Assembly: GCF_003415655.1 (NCBI RefSeq)
Contig: NZ_QRHC01000006.1
Coordinates: 124,001 to 188,000 of the forward strand
Reading direction: 5' to 3'
From: Vibrio maerlii
GTDB lineage: Bacteria > Pseudomonadota > Gammaproteobacteria > Enterobacterales > Vibrionaceae
Length of the DNA stretch: 64,000 nt
Position numbers and translations under genes: made by a program
Notes under the pieces: generated by a model
Database searches by the model: none
What the model was told of the DNA's origin: nothing
What the model saw: the letters and a program-made list of their open reading frames with translations, nothing else
In this document: in pieces, positions 18,037 through 25,608 of the stretch
Position numbering within the stretch: position 1 is the first letter of the stretch
Layout of the letters: each line of letters opens with the position of its first letter

Positions 18037-18567
18037 ATGAACTACAATCGTGTCGTATGTTTCGATCTTGAAATGTGCTGTTGGAATGTTGATGGTGTGG
18101 GCACCACTGGCGAAATTATCGAGATCGGTTTGGCTGAGATAGACTTGGCAAAAGGTGAGATCGTTAAGCGCGCTCAATACTACGTCAAACCAGAACACGA
18201 CGAAGTCTCTCTATTCTGTAGTGAACTTACGGGTATTACTCCTCGCAAGATAGAGAAGCAAGGTCGTCCTCTTGAAGAAGTTCTTAAGTCAATGGTGAAG
18301 AACTTTGGTGGTGCGAATAAGATTTATGCGTCATGGGGCCGAGATGATCTCATCATGCTAGAAGAGTGTCAGTCGAAAGGTATTGACCTACCTTTTAAAG
18401 AGTTCATTAATTTAGCTACCTTATACCGAATTCAAAACCGCCTGAAGGACAAGCGCATTGGCCACCGTGCTGCGCAAGAATCAAAAGCGATCGAGTGGGA
18501 AGGACGTCAACATTCAGGTTATGTGGACGCTTATAACCTTGCTAAACTTGCTCTTACCATGCTTTAG
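18037..18567 (+). CDS. DEDDh 3'-5' exonuclease (ERI-1/KapD-like)
   Basis: This 176-residue protein is a single DEDDh exonuclease domain. Exo I is FDLEM (Asp10, Glu12), Exo II contains the Asp of SWGRDD (about 105-110), and Exo III is the H-x4-D pair in RQHSGYVDAYNLA (about 157-169). These residues bind two metal ions and cut nucleotides from 3' ends of RNA or DNA. The form resembles ERI-1/KapD-type RNases rather than the DNA polymerase III epsilon subunit. It is a single-gene unit, divergent from the Hsp70 cluster. Confidence 0.8.
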   Translation: MNYNRVVCFDLEMCCWNVDGVGTTGEIIEIGLAEIDLAKGEIVKRAQYYVKPEHDEVSLFCSELTGITPRKIEKQGRPLEEVLKSMVKNFGGANKIYASWGRDDLIMLEECQSKGIDLPFKEFINLATLYRIQNRLKDKRIGHRAAQESKAIEWEGRQHSGYVDAYNLAKLALTML

Positions 18568-18904
18568 ATTTGCCATTTCTTTTTGCTTTTGCCACTGGTT
18601 CCTAGTTTCGTTTTCCTCCTTTTACCAAGTCTGTGAAACTAAGTCTTTGAAGCTAGGAACTTATCTTCCCCTCAATTTCTTCTGTATAAATACCAATCAA
18701 ATCGCGTTGTTAATAAATTTGTCATTGCGAAAAAAACATTGACTATACTGGTTATTGGCTCGTTAAATCTGCAAAAAAACGAGTGATCGTGATCACACTG
18801 ACTTCCATTTCGTCGGAATTTTCTTTCTAGTTTTTTTTAGTCGCTGCTAATCTCGCACTCCCTTGAAATGAACTCAAGGACAATAACTATAAGGAGTGTT
18901 CACT
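18568..18904 (+). other. Intergenic region before the symporter gene
   Basis: This 337-base gap is AT-rich. It contains a CRP-like site at 18782-18797 and the ribosome binding site AAGGAG at 18891-18896. I see no obvious terminator for the exonuclease gene and no supported small gene. Confidence 0.5.
18782..18797 (+). promoter_or_regulatory. Candidate CRP (cAMP receptor protein) site
   Basis: AGTGA-TCGTGA-TCACA fits the consensus TGTGA-N6-TCACA in nine of ten positions. It lies about 108 bases before the symporter start, which would suit activation of an organic acid transporter under carbon limitation. Confidence 0.55.
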
Positions 18905-20203
18905 ATGAATACCAAGAAACCGATGTCACTAACCAGCCGAGTTATTTTCGGTATGGTTGCAGGTATCTTGACAGGATTTGCAATTCGCACCCTCTTCGCC
19001 GACAACGGATTTGTCGACTCGTACATTGTTAATGGACTATTTGAAGTTGGCGGACAAATATTCGTTGCCAGCTTGAAAATGCTTGTTGTGCCACTAGTTT
19101 TCGTGTCACTGGTGTGCGGTACTAGCTCGCTGAAAGATCTTTCTACCCTGGGCCGTATGGGTGGTAAGACGCTAGCGTTCTACATAACAACAACTGCTAT
19201 CGCAATCACACTTGCGCTAACCATGGGTAATCTATTCCAGCCAGGTGCTGGTGCTGACCTAACGGCGGCAAGCTCATTTAGCTCAGCAGAAGCGCCATCA
19301 TTGGGACAGGTTATTATTAATATGTTCCCAACCAACCCAATCAGTGCGATGGCTGAAGGCAAGACGCTTCAAGTTATCGTATTTGCCGTTCTATTTGGTA
19401 TTGCGATCAGTGCTGCGGGTAAACCTGGTGAGCGAATCGCTGCGTTCTTCTCTGACCTCAATGAAGTGATCATGAAGCTAGTGGCTATTTTGATGAACCT
19501 AGCACCATACGGTGTGTTCTTCTTAATGGCGAAGCTATTCACTGGTTTAGGCCTGGGTGCTATCGTTAACCTTGCAGAATACTTCTTAGTATTAGCAGGT
19601 ACCTTGCTGCTCCACGGTTTAGTTACTTACAGTTTGATGCTAAAAGGCTTTACAGGTCTGAACCCAATTACTTTCTTGAAGAAGATGGAAGATGCAATCA
19701 TGTTTGCATTCTCAACAGCCTCTTCAAACGCGACGATTCCAGTCACCATGGAAACGGCGAAAAACCGTATGGGTGTAGAAAACCGCGTTTCATCATTCAC
19801 TGTTCCTCTTGGTGCAACAGTGAACATGGACGGTACGGCTATCATGCAAGGTGTGGCGACCGCGTTTATTGCGCAGGCGTTTAACATCGACCTTACTATG
19901 GGTGATTACCTAATGGTGATCATGACAGCAACGCTGGCTTCTATTGGTACTGCTGGTGTTCCAGGTGTTGGTCTAGTTATGCTGGCTATGGTACTTAACC
20001 AAGTAGGTCTGCCACTAGAAGGTATTGCACTAATCATGGGTGTTGACCGTCTGCTTGATATGATCCGTACCGCAGTAAACATTACCGGTGATAGTGCCGT
20101 GACTATCATTGTTGCTAAGACTGAAGGTGCACTGGATGAGGAACGCTTTAACGACCCAATGGCGGGGGTTAAAGAGGAAGAGGTTCACCTCAAGCACTCT
20201 TAA
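18905..20203 (+). CDS. Dicarboxylate/amino acid:cation symporter (DAACS family)
   Basis: This 432-residue inner membrane transporter has the GltP/DctA fold. The re-entrant loop has the serine-rich motif FSTASSNATIPVTM (about 275-288), and the transmembrane 7 motif NMDGTAIMQGVATAF follows. The final re-entrant region is GTAGVPGVGLVMLAMVL and the substrate-binding helix is DRLLDMIRTAVNITGD. It imports glutamate/aspartate or C4-dicarboxylates with Na+ or H+; the exact substrate is not determined. AAGGAG lies 8 bases before ATG 18905. A CRP-like site upstream suggests catabolite control. Confidence 0.9.
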   Translation: MNTKKPMSLTSRVIFGMVAGILTGFAIRTLFADNGFVDSYIVNGLFEVGGQIFVASLKMLVVPLVFVSLVCGTSSLKDLSTLGRMGGKTLAFYITTTAIAITLALTMGNLFQPGAGADLTAASSFSSAEAPSLGQVIINMFPTNPISAMAEGKTLQVIVFAVLFGIAISAAGKPGERIAAFFSDLNEVIMKLVAILMNLAPYGVFFLMAKLFTGLGLGAIVNLAEYFLVLAGTLLLHGLVTYSLMLKGFTGLNPITFLKKMEDAIMFAFSTASSNATIPVTMETAKNRMGVENRVSSFTVPLGATVNMDGTAIMQGVATAFIAQAFNIDLTMGDYLMVIMTATLASIGTAGVPGVGLVMLAMVLNQVGLPLEGIALIMGVDRLLDMIRTAVNITGDSAVTIIVAKTEGALDEERFNDPMAGVKEEEVHLKHS

Positions 20204-20226
20204 TTCTGCAAAAATATTCTGACTCT

Positions 20227-20253
20227 AAGCCGCTCTCCATGAGCGGCTTTTTT
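20227..20253 (+). terminator. Intrinsic terminator after the symporter gene
   Basis: The 9-bp stem AAGCCGCTC (20227-20235) with GAGCGGCTT (20241-20249) and a 5-base loop is followed by T residues. Confidence 0.9.
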
Positions 20254-20373
20254 GATCTCGCAGTACACCAACTCTTCATATTAACGCAAAAATCCCCTCG
20301 AAATTAACTCACGAAAATTCAACCAGATAACGTTTTCTCGGGTTTGATTGGTCAAAAATTGATTGACTTATTT

Positions 20374-20409
20374 TTGTTCCTTATATAGAACGTTCTATAT
20401 AAAGAACAA
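20374..20409 (+). promoter_or_regulatory. 36-bp palindromic operator before the XRE-cupin gene
   Basis: The centre is a perfect 22-bp palindrome (TTATATAGAAC at 20381-20391 and its complement 20392-20402). Outer arms TTGTTCC and AGAACAA extend it to 36 bp with one mismatch. GTTC/GAAC occurs four times. TTGACT at 20363-20368 is a likely -35, so a -10 would fall inside the palindrome. The site ends 15 bases before the XRE-cupin ATG and probably mediates autorepression of the whole unit. Confidence 0.7.
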
Positions 20410-20424
20410 TTATCGAGATGATGA

Positions 20425-20949
20425 ATGGGCAACTTAATCTTTAGCACCCTGGGAAGAAATCTACAGAGCTTGCGTATTGCGAAGGGATTGTCTTTATCTC
20501 AACTTGCATTGGATGCGGGTATTGCTAAATCAAATTTGTCACGAATAGAGCAGGGGAGTGGCAACCCAACCATCGACACAATCTGGCGACTGGCAACCCA
20601 ACTAGACGTTCCCTTCGGTAGCTTGGTTGTCTCCGTTAATACGCCGATCAGTGATGATGGCGTGCAGGTTAAGCTCATTGAACAAGGTTCTGACAATCCT
20701 CAGGTCGACGCTTATTGGATGTCTTGTGCACCGAATACTTCGAGGCTCTCGGAGCCGCACACCCAAGGCACGTCTGAAACTATTACCGTAATCTCTGGTC
20801 AGTTAGAAGTTGGCCCACAGAGGGAAACAAAAACGTTATTTGCTGGCGAGAGTTGCCAATTCTCTGCAGATAAACCTCATGTTTATAGGACAGGCGATCT
20901 CTGGACGACGTTACTGGTCACCATCACTTACGCCAAAAAGGAGGGTTAA
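20425..20949 (+). CDS. XRE-family regulator with cupin domain
   Basis: This 174-residue protein has an N-terminal Cro/CI-type helix-turn-helix (about 8-62; LSQLALDAGIAKSNLSRIEQG) and a C-terminal cupin fold (about 95-170; ETITVISGQLEVG...FSADKPHVY). Such HTH-cupin proteins commonly sense a small molecule and regulate adjacent transport or amino acid genes. It lies directly after a long palindrome and directly before azlC, whose ATG follows the stop by one base. It is most likely the local regulator of the azlCD genes. Confidence 0.88.
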   Translation: MGNLIFSTLGRNLQSLRIAKGLSLSQLALDAGIAKSNLSRIEQGSGNPTIDTIWRLATQLDVPFGSLVVSVNTPISDDGVQVKLIEQGSDNPQVDAYWMSCAPNTSRLSEPHTQGTSETITVISGQLEVGPQRETKTLFAGESCQFSADKPHVYRTGDLWTTLLVTITYAKKEG

Positions 20950-20950
20950 T

Positions 20951-21685
20951 ATGAACACTGAAACGGAGGTATTGAACCAACGTAACCCTTGGTTGATGGG
21001 CGTTAAGGATGCCATACCATTGATGGGCGGTTATGTCCCAGTTGCGATTTCATTTGGATTGATCTCGTTGCAGTCGGGGTTCGGTATCTGGGAAACCATC
21101 ATTATATCGACCCTAATCTATGCAGGCGCATCACAGTTCTTATTTGTCGCTATGGTTGCATCGGGTGCGCCGCTTTGGCTTGTTGTAGTAATGACGCTTT
21201 TAATCAATGCTCGGCATGTAGTTTATGGCCCAAATATCGCGAGCTATCTGTCTAAAAGTCGCTGGTGGATTGTGGCAATGCATGGCTTAACAGATCAAAT
21301 CTTCGCTCTAGCTCACACTCGTTTCCCACAACTGGAATCAAGTAAGCGCTTTGGTTGGTATATCGGTGCAGCACTTGTGGCTTGGTTTAGTTGGATTGGT
21401 GGTACCGCAATAGGAGCGATGGTTGGGGGAGAATTGATTTCTCGCTGGCCCTTACTCGCCGATGTATTGCCTTTCGCCTTACCTGCTCTGTTTTTGGTGT
21501 TATTAGCTCCAAGATTCGATACCAGTTTATGGATACTGACGCTAGGTCTCACAACGATAATCGCGATGGTGATTAAGCTCTATGGCTTTGCCAACGCTGC
21601 TATACCTTTATCCGCTATGTGTGGTGCGCTGCTGTATTGCGCAGTGAAACGACAGAAAGAAAACAGGAGTGTTCGTCATGGATAG
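20951..21685 (+). CDS. azlC: AzlC family branched-chain amino acid exporter, large subunit
   Basis: This 244-residue inner membrane protein has the AzlC/YgaZ signature GVKDAIPLMGGYVPVAISFGL near residues 15-35 and ASQFLFVAMVASGAP, then LINARHVVYGPNIASYL. With AzlD (YgaH-like) it forms an exporter of branched-chain or other amino acids. ATG 20951 is chosen because AAAAGGAGGG lies just upstream, and family similarity begins soon after it. It overlaps azlD by 8 bases. Confidence 0.9.
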   Translation: MNTETEVLNQRNPWLMGVKDAIPLMGGYVPVAISFGLISLQSGFGIWETIIISTLIYAGASQFLFVAMVASGAPLWLVVVMTLLINARHVVYGPNIASYLSKSRWWIVAMHGLTDQIFALAHTRFPQLESSKRFGWYIGAALVAWFSWIGGTAIGAMVGGELISRWPLLADVLPFALPALFLVLLAPRFDTSLWILTLGLTTIIAMVIKLYGFANAAIPLSAMCGALLYCAVKRQKENRSVRHG

Positions 21686-22022
21686 TTCATTGTGGATCGC
21701 GATGGCTATCATCGCAATCGGTACGTTTTTAATGCGCGCACTCCCTGTGGTTTGGATGTCTCGCCGTATTGAGCGAAGTAGCAAAGATCAAAACGTGGAA
21801 GGAATGCCTCTGTGGCTCAGCGTATTGGGTCCCACTATGATCGCAGCTATGTTCGGTACGTCATTGATCCCATCTACACCTTCTTTGGTTTCGTGGATCG
21901 CAACGGTTTTAGGTGTCGTTGTAACAATAGGAGCATGGTATTGGAAGCGCTCTCTGGGGATCCCTGTATTTGCCGGTGTTTTCGCCTACGGATTGACTAT
22001 CTATTTAGGCGGAAGCTATTAG
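21678..22022 (+). CDS. azlD: AzlD family transporter, small subunit
   Basis: This 114-residue protein has about four hydrophobic segments and the AzlD features AIGTFLMRALPVVW near the start and a hydrophobic end (GVFAYGLTIYLGGSY). It pairs with AzlC. ATG 21678 is preferred over GTG 21669, because CAGGAG at about 21664-21669 gives proper spacing to the ATG. Confidence 0.88.
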   Translation: MDSSLWIAMAIIAIGTFLMRALPVVWMSRRIERSSKDQNVEGMPLWLSVLGPTMIAAMFGTSLIPSTPSLVSWIATVLGVVVTIGAWYWKRSLGIPVFAGVFAYGLTIYLGGSY

Positions 22023-22053
22023 GCTGGAGTATCAAATTTAAACCGGAGTCAGG

Positions 22054-22743
22054 ATGGAAATGAACTCATCTCCAATTCTTTATTCACTGCATAACTGCCC
22101 TTATGCGATTCGCGCACGTTTTGCGTTGCTTAAAGCGCAGCAAAGCGTATTGATACGTTCTATTAAACTCGATAACAAACCTGTTGAGATGCTCAATGCT
22201 TCACCTAAGGGGAGTGTTCCCGTTTTGGTTATCCCTTCTATTGGGCTACAAGAGAGTGCAACACTAGGTGAAGCTTTGGTCCTAGATGAGAGCTTAGATA
22301 TCATAGTGTGGTCATTGTCTCAAAGTGACCCTGATGATCTGTTGAGGAAGGACGATCCAACAGCGCTGCCTAAAATGATGGACTTTATTCATCAATTCGA
22401 ACAAGAGTTTAATCCGGCTTTAAACGCTTTTGGTTGTGCTAAGCGATATCACGAAGAGAACGAACAGGATCTACGAGATAAGTGTTCAATAGAGCTAGCA
22501 AAGCTGGAGGCTTTGCTCAGTCGACATCCTTACTTGTTCTCTGATCGGGAAAGCTTGGTAGATATTGCTGTTATGCCTTTCTTGCGTAAATTCGCTCGTA
22601 TCGACAAGCAGTGGTTTAGAATATGCCCTTATCCAAGGTTACGACAATGGTTAAACGGTTATGTACAAAGCACAATGTTTTCAAAAGTCATGAAGAATTA
22701 CCCGTTATGGCTAGAATGTCGAGAAGATTATTGCTTCGGTTAA
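22054..22743 (+). CDS. Glutathione S-transferase-like protein
   Basis: This 229-residue protein has an N-terminal thioredoxin-like domain with NCPYAIRAR (residues 13-21) in the position of the GST/glutaredoxin active site, and PKGSVPVLVI with the cis-proline. A helical C-terminal domain follows (DIAVMPFLRKFARID). The single CP.. motif suggests a cysteine-type GST or glutaredoxin-2-like fold; substrate unknown. It begins 31 bases after azlD and is probably the last gene of that operon. ATG 22060 is an alternative start. Confidence 0.8.
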   Translation: MEMNSSPILYSLHNCPYAIRARFALLKAQQSVLIRSIKLDNKPVEMLNASPKGSVPVLVIPSIGLQESATLGEALVLDESLDIIVWSLSQSDPDDLLRKDDPTALPKMMDFIHQFEQEFNPALNAFGCAKRYHEENEQDLRDKCSIELAKLEALLSRHPYLFSDRESLVDIAVMPFLRKFARIDKQWFRICPYPRLRQWLNGYVQSTMFSKVMKNYPLWLECREDYCFG

Positions 22744-22891
22744 TAGTCGGCTGCTCATGTATAGCTTCATCCTTTAGTGACTCTATCCTTTTATTTTTGA
22801 ATGAATCAAAATCAAAATTGTCTATTTTTGAATTTTATCGCGTTTCGTAGAATAGCTTCATCAACTTGCTAACACACAATGAAGGTTTGCT

Positions 22892-23407
22892 ATGAGCACA
22901 TCACAACTAATTCTTGAGTTAACTCTTATCGGCACAATGCTAATCGTTACGGGTATTTTTTTGGTTCGTAGCTATGACAAAACCGATAGCATAGGAACGA
23001 AAGTTCAAAAGATCCTAACTGGTCTTCTTGGTGCCTTTATGGTGATGGCGGGAACAGTAAAATTTTTCGACCCGTTTACAACTATGTTCGCAAAACAGAT
23101 TGCACTAAGTGAGCTACCGTTCCCGACGTTATCTCGCTGGGCAGGCCAATTAGGTGAGATATCTGCAGGCCTACTGCTACTTGCAGTGATGATTGGTAAT
23201 AAGGCATTCGCAGCACCGCTCAAAGATAAGGCCATGCAGCTATCAACGTTATTAACTACAGCAATCATGATTGTTGCGGTGTATGTTCACCTATTGCCAA
23301 CTGTGCCTGCTGAGGTACTGCCACTGCAATCAAAGCCACCTGTAATGACGTTGATTATACTTGGATTAGCTTGGTTAAATGCATTCCTATACTTTCGTAA
23401 AAAGTAG
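22892..23407 (+). CDS. DoxX-like four-helix membrane protein
   Basis: This 171-residue protein has four or five hydrophobic segments (about 8-27, 44-62, 87-105, 118-138, 150-167). The central part LTGLLGAFMVMAGTVKFFDPF...WAGQLGEISAGLLLL resembles DoxX-like proteins, which often begin with a helix ending in G-x-x-K-F. No catalytic residues are evident. It is followed by a terminator and convergent with the LysR gene. The assignment to DoxX is moderate; it may be an unclassified membrane protein. Confidence 0.6.
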   Translation: MSTSQLILELTLIGTMLIVTGIFLVRSYDKTDSIGTKVQKILTGLLGAFMVMAGTVKFFDPFTTMFAKQIALSELPFPTLSRWAGQLGEISAGLLLLAVMIGNKAFAAPLKDKAMQLSTLLTTAIMIVAVYVHLLPTVPAEVLPLQSKPPVMTLIILGLAWLNAFLYFRKK

Positions 23408-23427
23408 TCGTTGAAGTCACAATATAA

Positions 23428-23460
23428 ACGCCAGATTAGATCGTCTAGTCTGGTGTTTTT
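23428..23460 (+). terminator. Intrinsic terminator after the DoxX-like gene
   Basis: Arms ACGCCAGATTAGA (23428-23440) and TCTAGTCTGGTGT (23444-23456) pair over 13 bp with two G-U wobbles, followed by a T tract. Confidence 0.8.
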
Positions 23461-23487
23461 CGTTACATGAATACTAGATTACAAATC

Positions 23488-24402
23488 TCACTCTGAATTG
23501 ATTGAAGCCAAAAATTCAGATGATTGTCCGAAGCGCTCAAAAATCATATCCCTAAAAGCAACAACTCTGGTCGCTATCAGCTTTCTATCTGCCCATACCA
23601 AGAATGCTTTTCCTGTTGGGCATTCAACGTCTGGCAAAACCTCTACTAACTCATCTTTTTCTGCACGCTTTTCAAAAGCGGCTCTTGGCATCATACATAT
23701 TCCAGCTCCTGCTAATGTCGCATCAATATTTAGACGCAAACTGCTGATTGAGTATCGAGGCTGGTAAGGAATACGGATAGCCTTGTTATCTTCTTTTATC
23801 TCCCAATAGGGCAGGTTATTCCCCGAAAGTAGCTGATGGTTAATCAAATCTTCGGCTTTCTCTGGCTGGCCATGTTTTTCAATATAGCTTGGCGCTGCCG
23901 CCAGCATTAATGGTGATTCAAACAACTGACGCTGTATTAAGTGACTCGCATGAGGTGGGGAGGTCACAATCGCAAGGTCAATCTGCTCATCAAAGAAACG
24001 TTCTGTGCCAGCGCTAAATTGAATGGTTACGGAGACCTCTGGGTGAAGCTTCATAAACTCAATAGCCATCTTTTGCAGAAAGTTATCGGCAAATGGCTCT
24101 GGGCAAGATACTCGGATCTCGCCTGTTAATACCGGTTGGCTATTTGAAAGCTGCGTCCATTCATCGTTTAACTGCATAAATAGGGCAGCAAAGCGTTGGT
24201 AATATTCATCACCTGCTGTCGTGAGTTGGAACTGCTTTGCATTACGGTGTACCAGTTTTTCGCCCAGTTTATCTTCAAGGCTTGCCACCGCCCTTGATAA
24301 CGTTGGGGCCGAAACGTGTGTTTTGAGACTCGCAGCTGCAAAACCACCGCACTCGACAGATTGACAAAATAGGTAGAGGTTAGATATGTCCTTCGCTTTC
24401 AT
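23488..24402 (-). CDS. LysR family transcriptional regulator
   Basis: This 304-residue protein has the LysR winged helix-turn-helix at its N-terminus (GGFAAASLKTHVSAPTLSRAVASLEDKLGEKL split at about 18-48) and a type 2 periplasmic-binding-like effector domain after residue ~90. It is divergent from a DUF2798 gene and an AhpD-like gene, which are its likely targets. A 13-bp inverted repeat flanks its start. Confidence 0.92.
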   Translation of the reverse strand: MKAKDISNLYLFCQSVECGGFAAASLKTHVSAPTLSRAVASLEDKLGEKLVHRNAKQFQLTTAGDEYYQRFAALFMQLNDEWTQLSNSQPVLTGEIRVSCPEPFADNFLQKMAIEFMKLHPEVSVTIQFSAGTERFFDEQIDLAIVTSPPHASHLIQRQLFESPLMLAAAPSYIEKHGQPEKAEDLINHQLLSGNNLPYWEIKEDNKAIRIPYQPRYSISSLRLNIDATLAGAGICMMPRAAFEKRAEKDELVEVLPDVECPTGKAFLVWADRKLIATRVVAFRDMIFERFGQSSEFLASINSE

Positions 24403-24454
24403 ATTTGATCACCCTTGGGAATTACATTCTGAGTTAATCATTCAAATATGAAAG
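24396..24454. repeat. 13-bp inverted repeat at the LysR divergent promoter
   Basis: CTTTCATATTTGA (24396-24408) and its exact complement TCAAATATGAAAG (24442-24454) are separated by 33 bp. The left copy overlaps the LysR start codon. Spacing and position fit paired LysR binding sites or a repression loop. Confidence 0.6.
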
Positions 24455-24550
24455 ATTCAAGTTCAATGTTGTCTGTTTTTGATTGTTAGGTTCAGGGCTA
24501 ATATAACCCCATCAGTTAGCCAATTGCACTTAAGCATGAGAGAGCACAGT

Positions 24551-24793
24551 ATGAAAAAGTTTCCACGTAAGTTCCAATATCCACTAATGGTTTCTATGGT
24601 TTTACCGACTATGCTTCTTAGCATGCCAGCTATTATGGTTGCTAAGACATTACCTTCAAACGGTGTGTTCTTTGATGCATGGTTAAACGCAGTTTCACAA
24701 ATGGTGCCATCTGCACTGCTAGTTTTAGCCCTTGTAGCCCCAACAGTTCGTCTGTTTGTGACCAAAGTGCTACTAGAGCCAGAAGTAAAATAA
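24551..24793 (+). CDS. DUF2798 small membrane protein
   Basis: This 80-residue protein has a basic lead (MKKFPRKFQ) and two hydrophobic segments separated by a short polar loop (FFDAWLNAVSQMVPS), which is the DUF2798 layout. Function is unknown. ATG 24551 is chosen because similarity and the basic lead begin there; an in-frame ATG at 24536 is possible. It is followed after 39 bases by the AhpD-like gene and appears to form a unit under LysR control. Confidence 0.75.
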   Translation: MKKFPRKFQYPLMVSMVLPTMLLSMPAIMVAKTLPSNGVFFDAWLNAVSQMVPSALLVLALVAPTVRLFVTKVLLEPEVK

Positions 24794-24832
24794 GTCAGTA
24801 AAGTTAATAAGTTAGATAATAGGAAAGAGAAA

Positions 24833-25384
24833 ATGAGCGAATTTAAACTACACACTGTTGAATCAGCACCTGAAAAGAGCAAAGCAATCCTTGAGGGCGC
24901 ACAAAAGCAAATGGGCATGATCCCGGGCCTTTACGCAGTAATGGCTGAGTCTCCTCAAATCCTAACGGCTTACACGCAACTGCATCAGCAATTTACCAAT
25001 ACATCGTTTGATGCAGAAGAGCTAACGGTGGTATGGCAAACTATAAACGTTGAGCACGAGTGTCACTACTGTGTACCTGCACATACTGGTATTGCACACT
25101 CAATGAAAGTGGATGCTGCACTGACTGAAGCACTGCGTAATGATGAAGCGATGCCAACAGAAAAGCTGCAAGCACTTAAAGACTTTACCCTTTCTGTAGT
25201 ACGTGAGCGCGGTAACGTATCAGAGTCAGATCTAAAAGCTTTTTACGAAGCTGGTTACGGCCAACAGCAAGTACTTGAAGTAATACTTGGCCTATCGCAG
25301 AAAGTGATCAGCAACTACGTAAACCACGTTGCTCATACGCCAGTAGATAAAGTATTTGAGAAGTTTGCTTGGTCTAAAAAGTAA
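24833..25384 (+). CDS. Carboxymuconolactone decarboxylase/AhpD-like peroxidase
   Basis: This 183-residue protein carries the AhpD-type active site EHECHYCVPAHTGIAH at about residues 74-89: Glu, a CxxC pair and a downstream His. Such proteins are alkylhydroperoxidase-like and use the cysteine pair for peroxide reduction. Pairing with a DUF2798 membrane protein and a divergent LysR regulator suggests response to an oxidant or electrophile, which is inference. AGGAAAGAG precedes the ATG. Confidence 0.88.
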   Translation: MSEFKLHTVESAPEKSKAILEGAQKQMGMIPGLYAVMAESPQILTAYTQLHQQFTNTSFDAEELTVVWQTINVEHECHYCVPAHTGIAHSMKVDAALTEALRNDEAMPTEKLQALKDFTLSVVRERGNVSESDLKAFYEAGYGQQQVLEVILGLSQKVISNYVNHVAHTPVDKVFEKFAWSKK

Positions 25385-25608
25385 TTCAATAGTCTAAGTT
25401 TGTTGAGCTAGCCACTTAAGCTCGCTCTTTTCTACAATGTCACTTTTAGATGGTTTATTACTAGATTTTCTACTGAGCAGTGAGGATATCGAGTTACTCA
25501 AACTAAAGGGTTGGGTGTTTGTTGACTACTACAGTTTGTTGTCTACTACAGCCAAACTCATCTCTTTCAAGAGAAGGTTCGGTATCTCTCGCTATAAATT
25601 GAGTAAAA

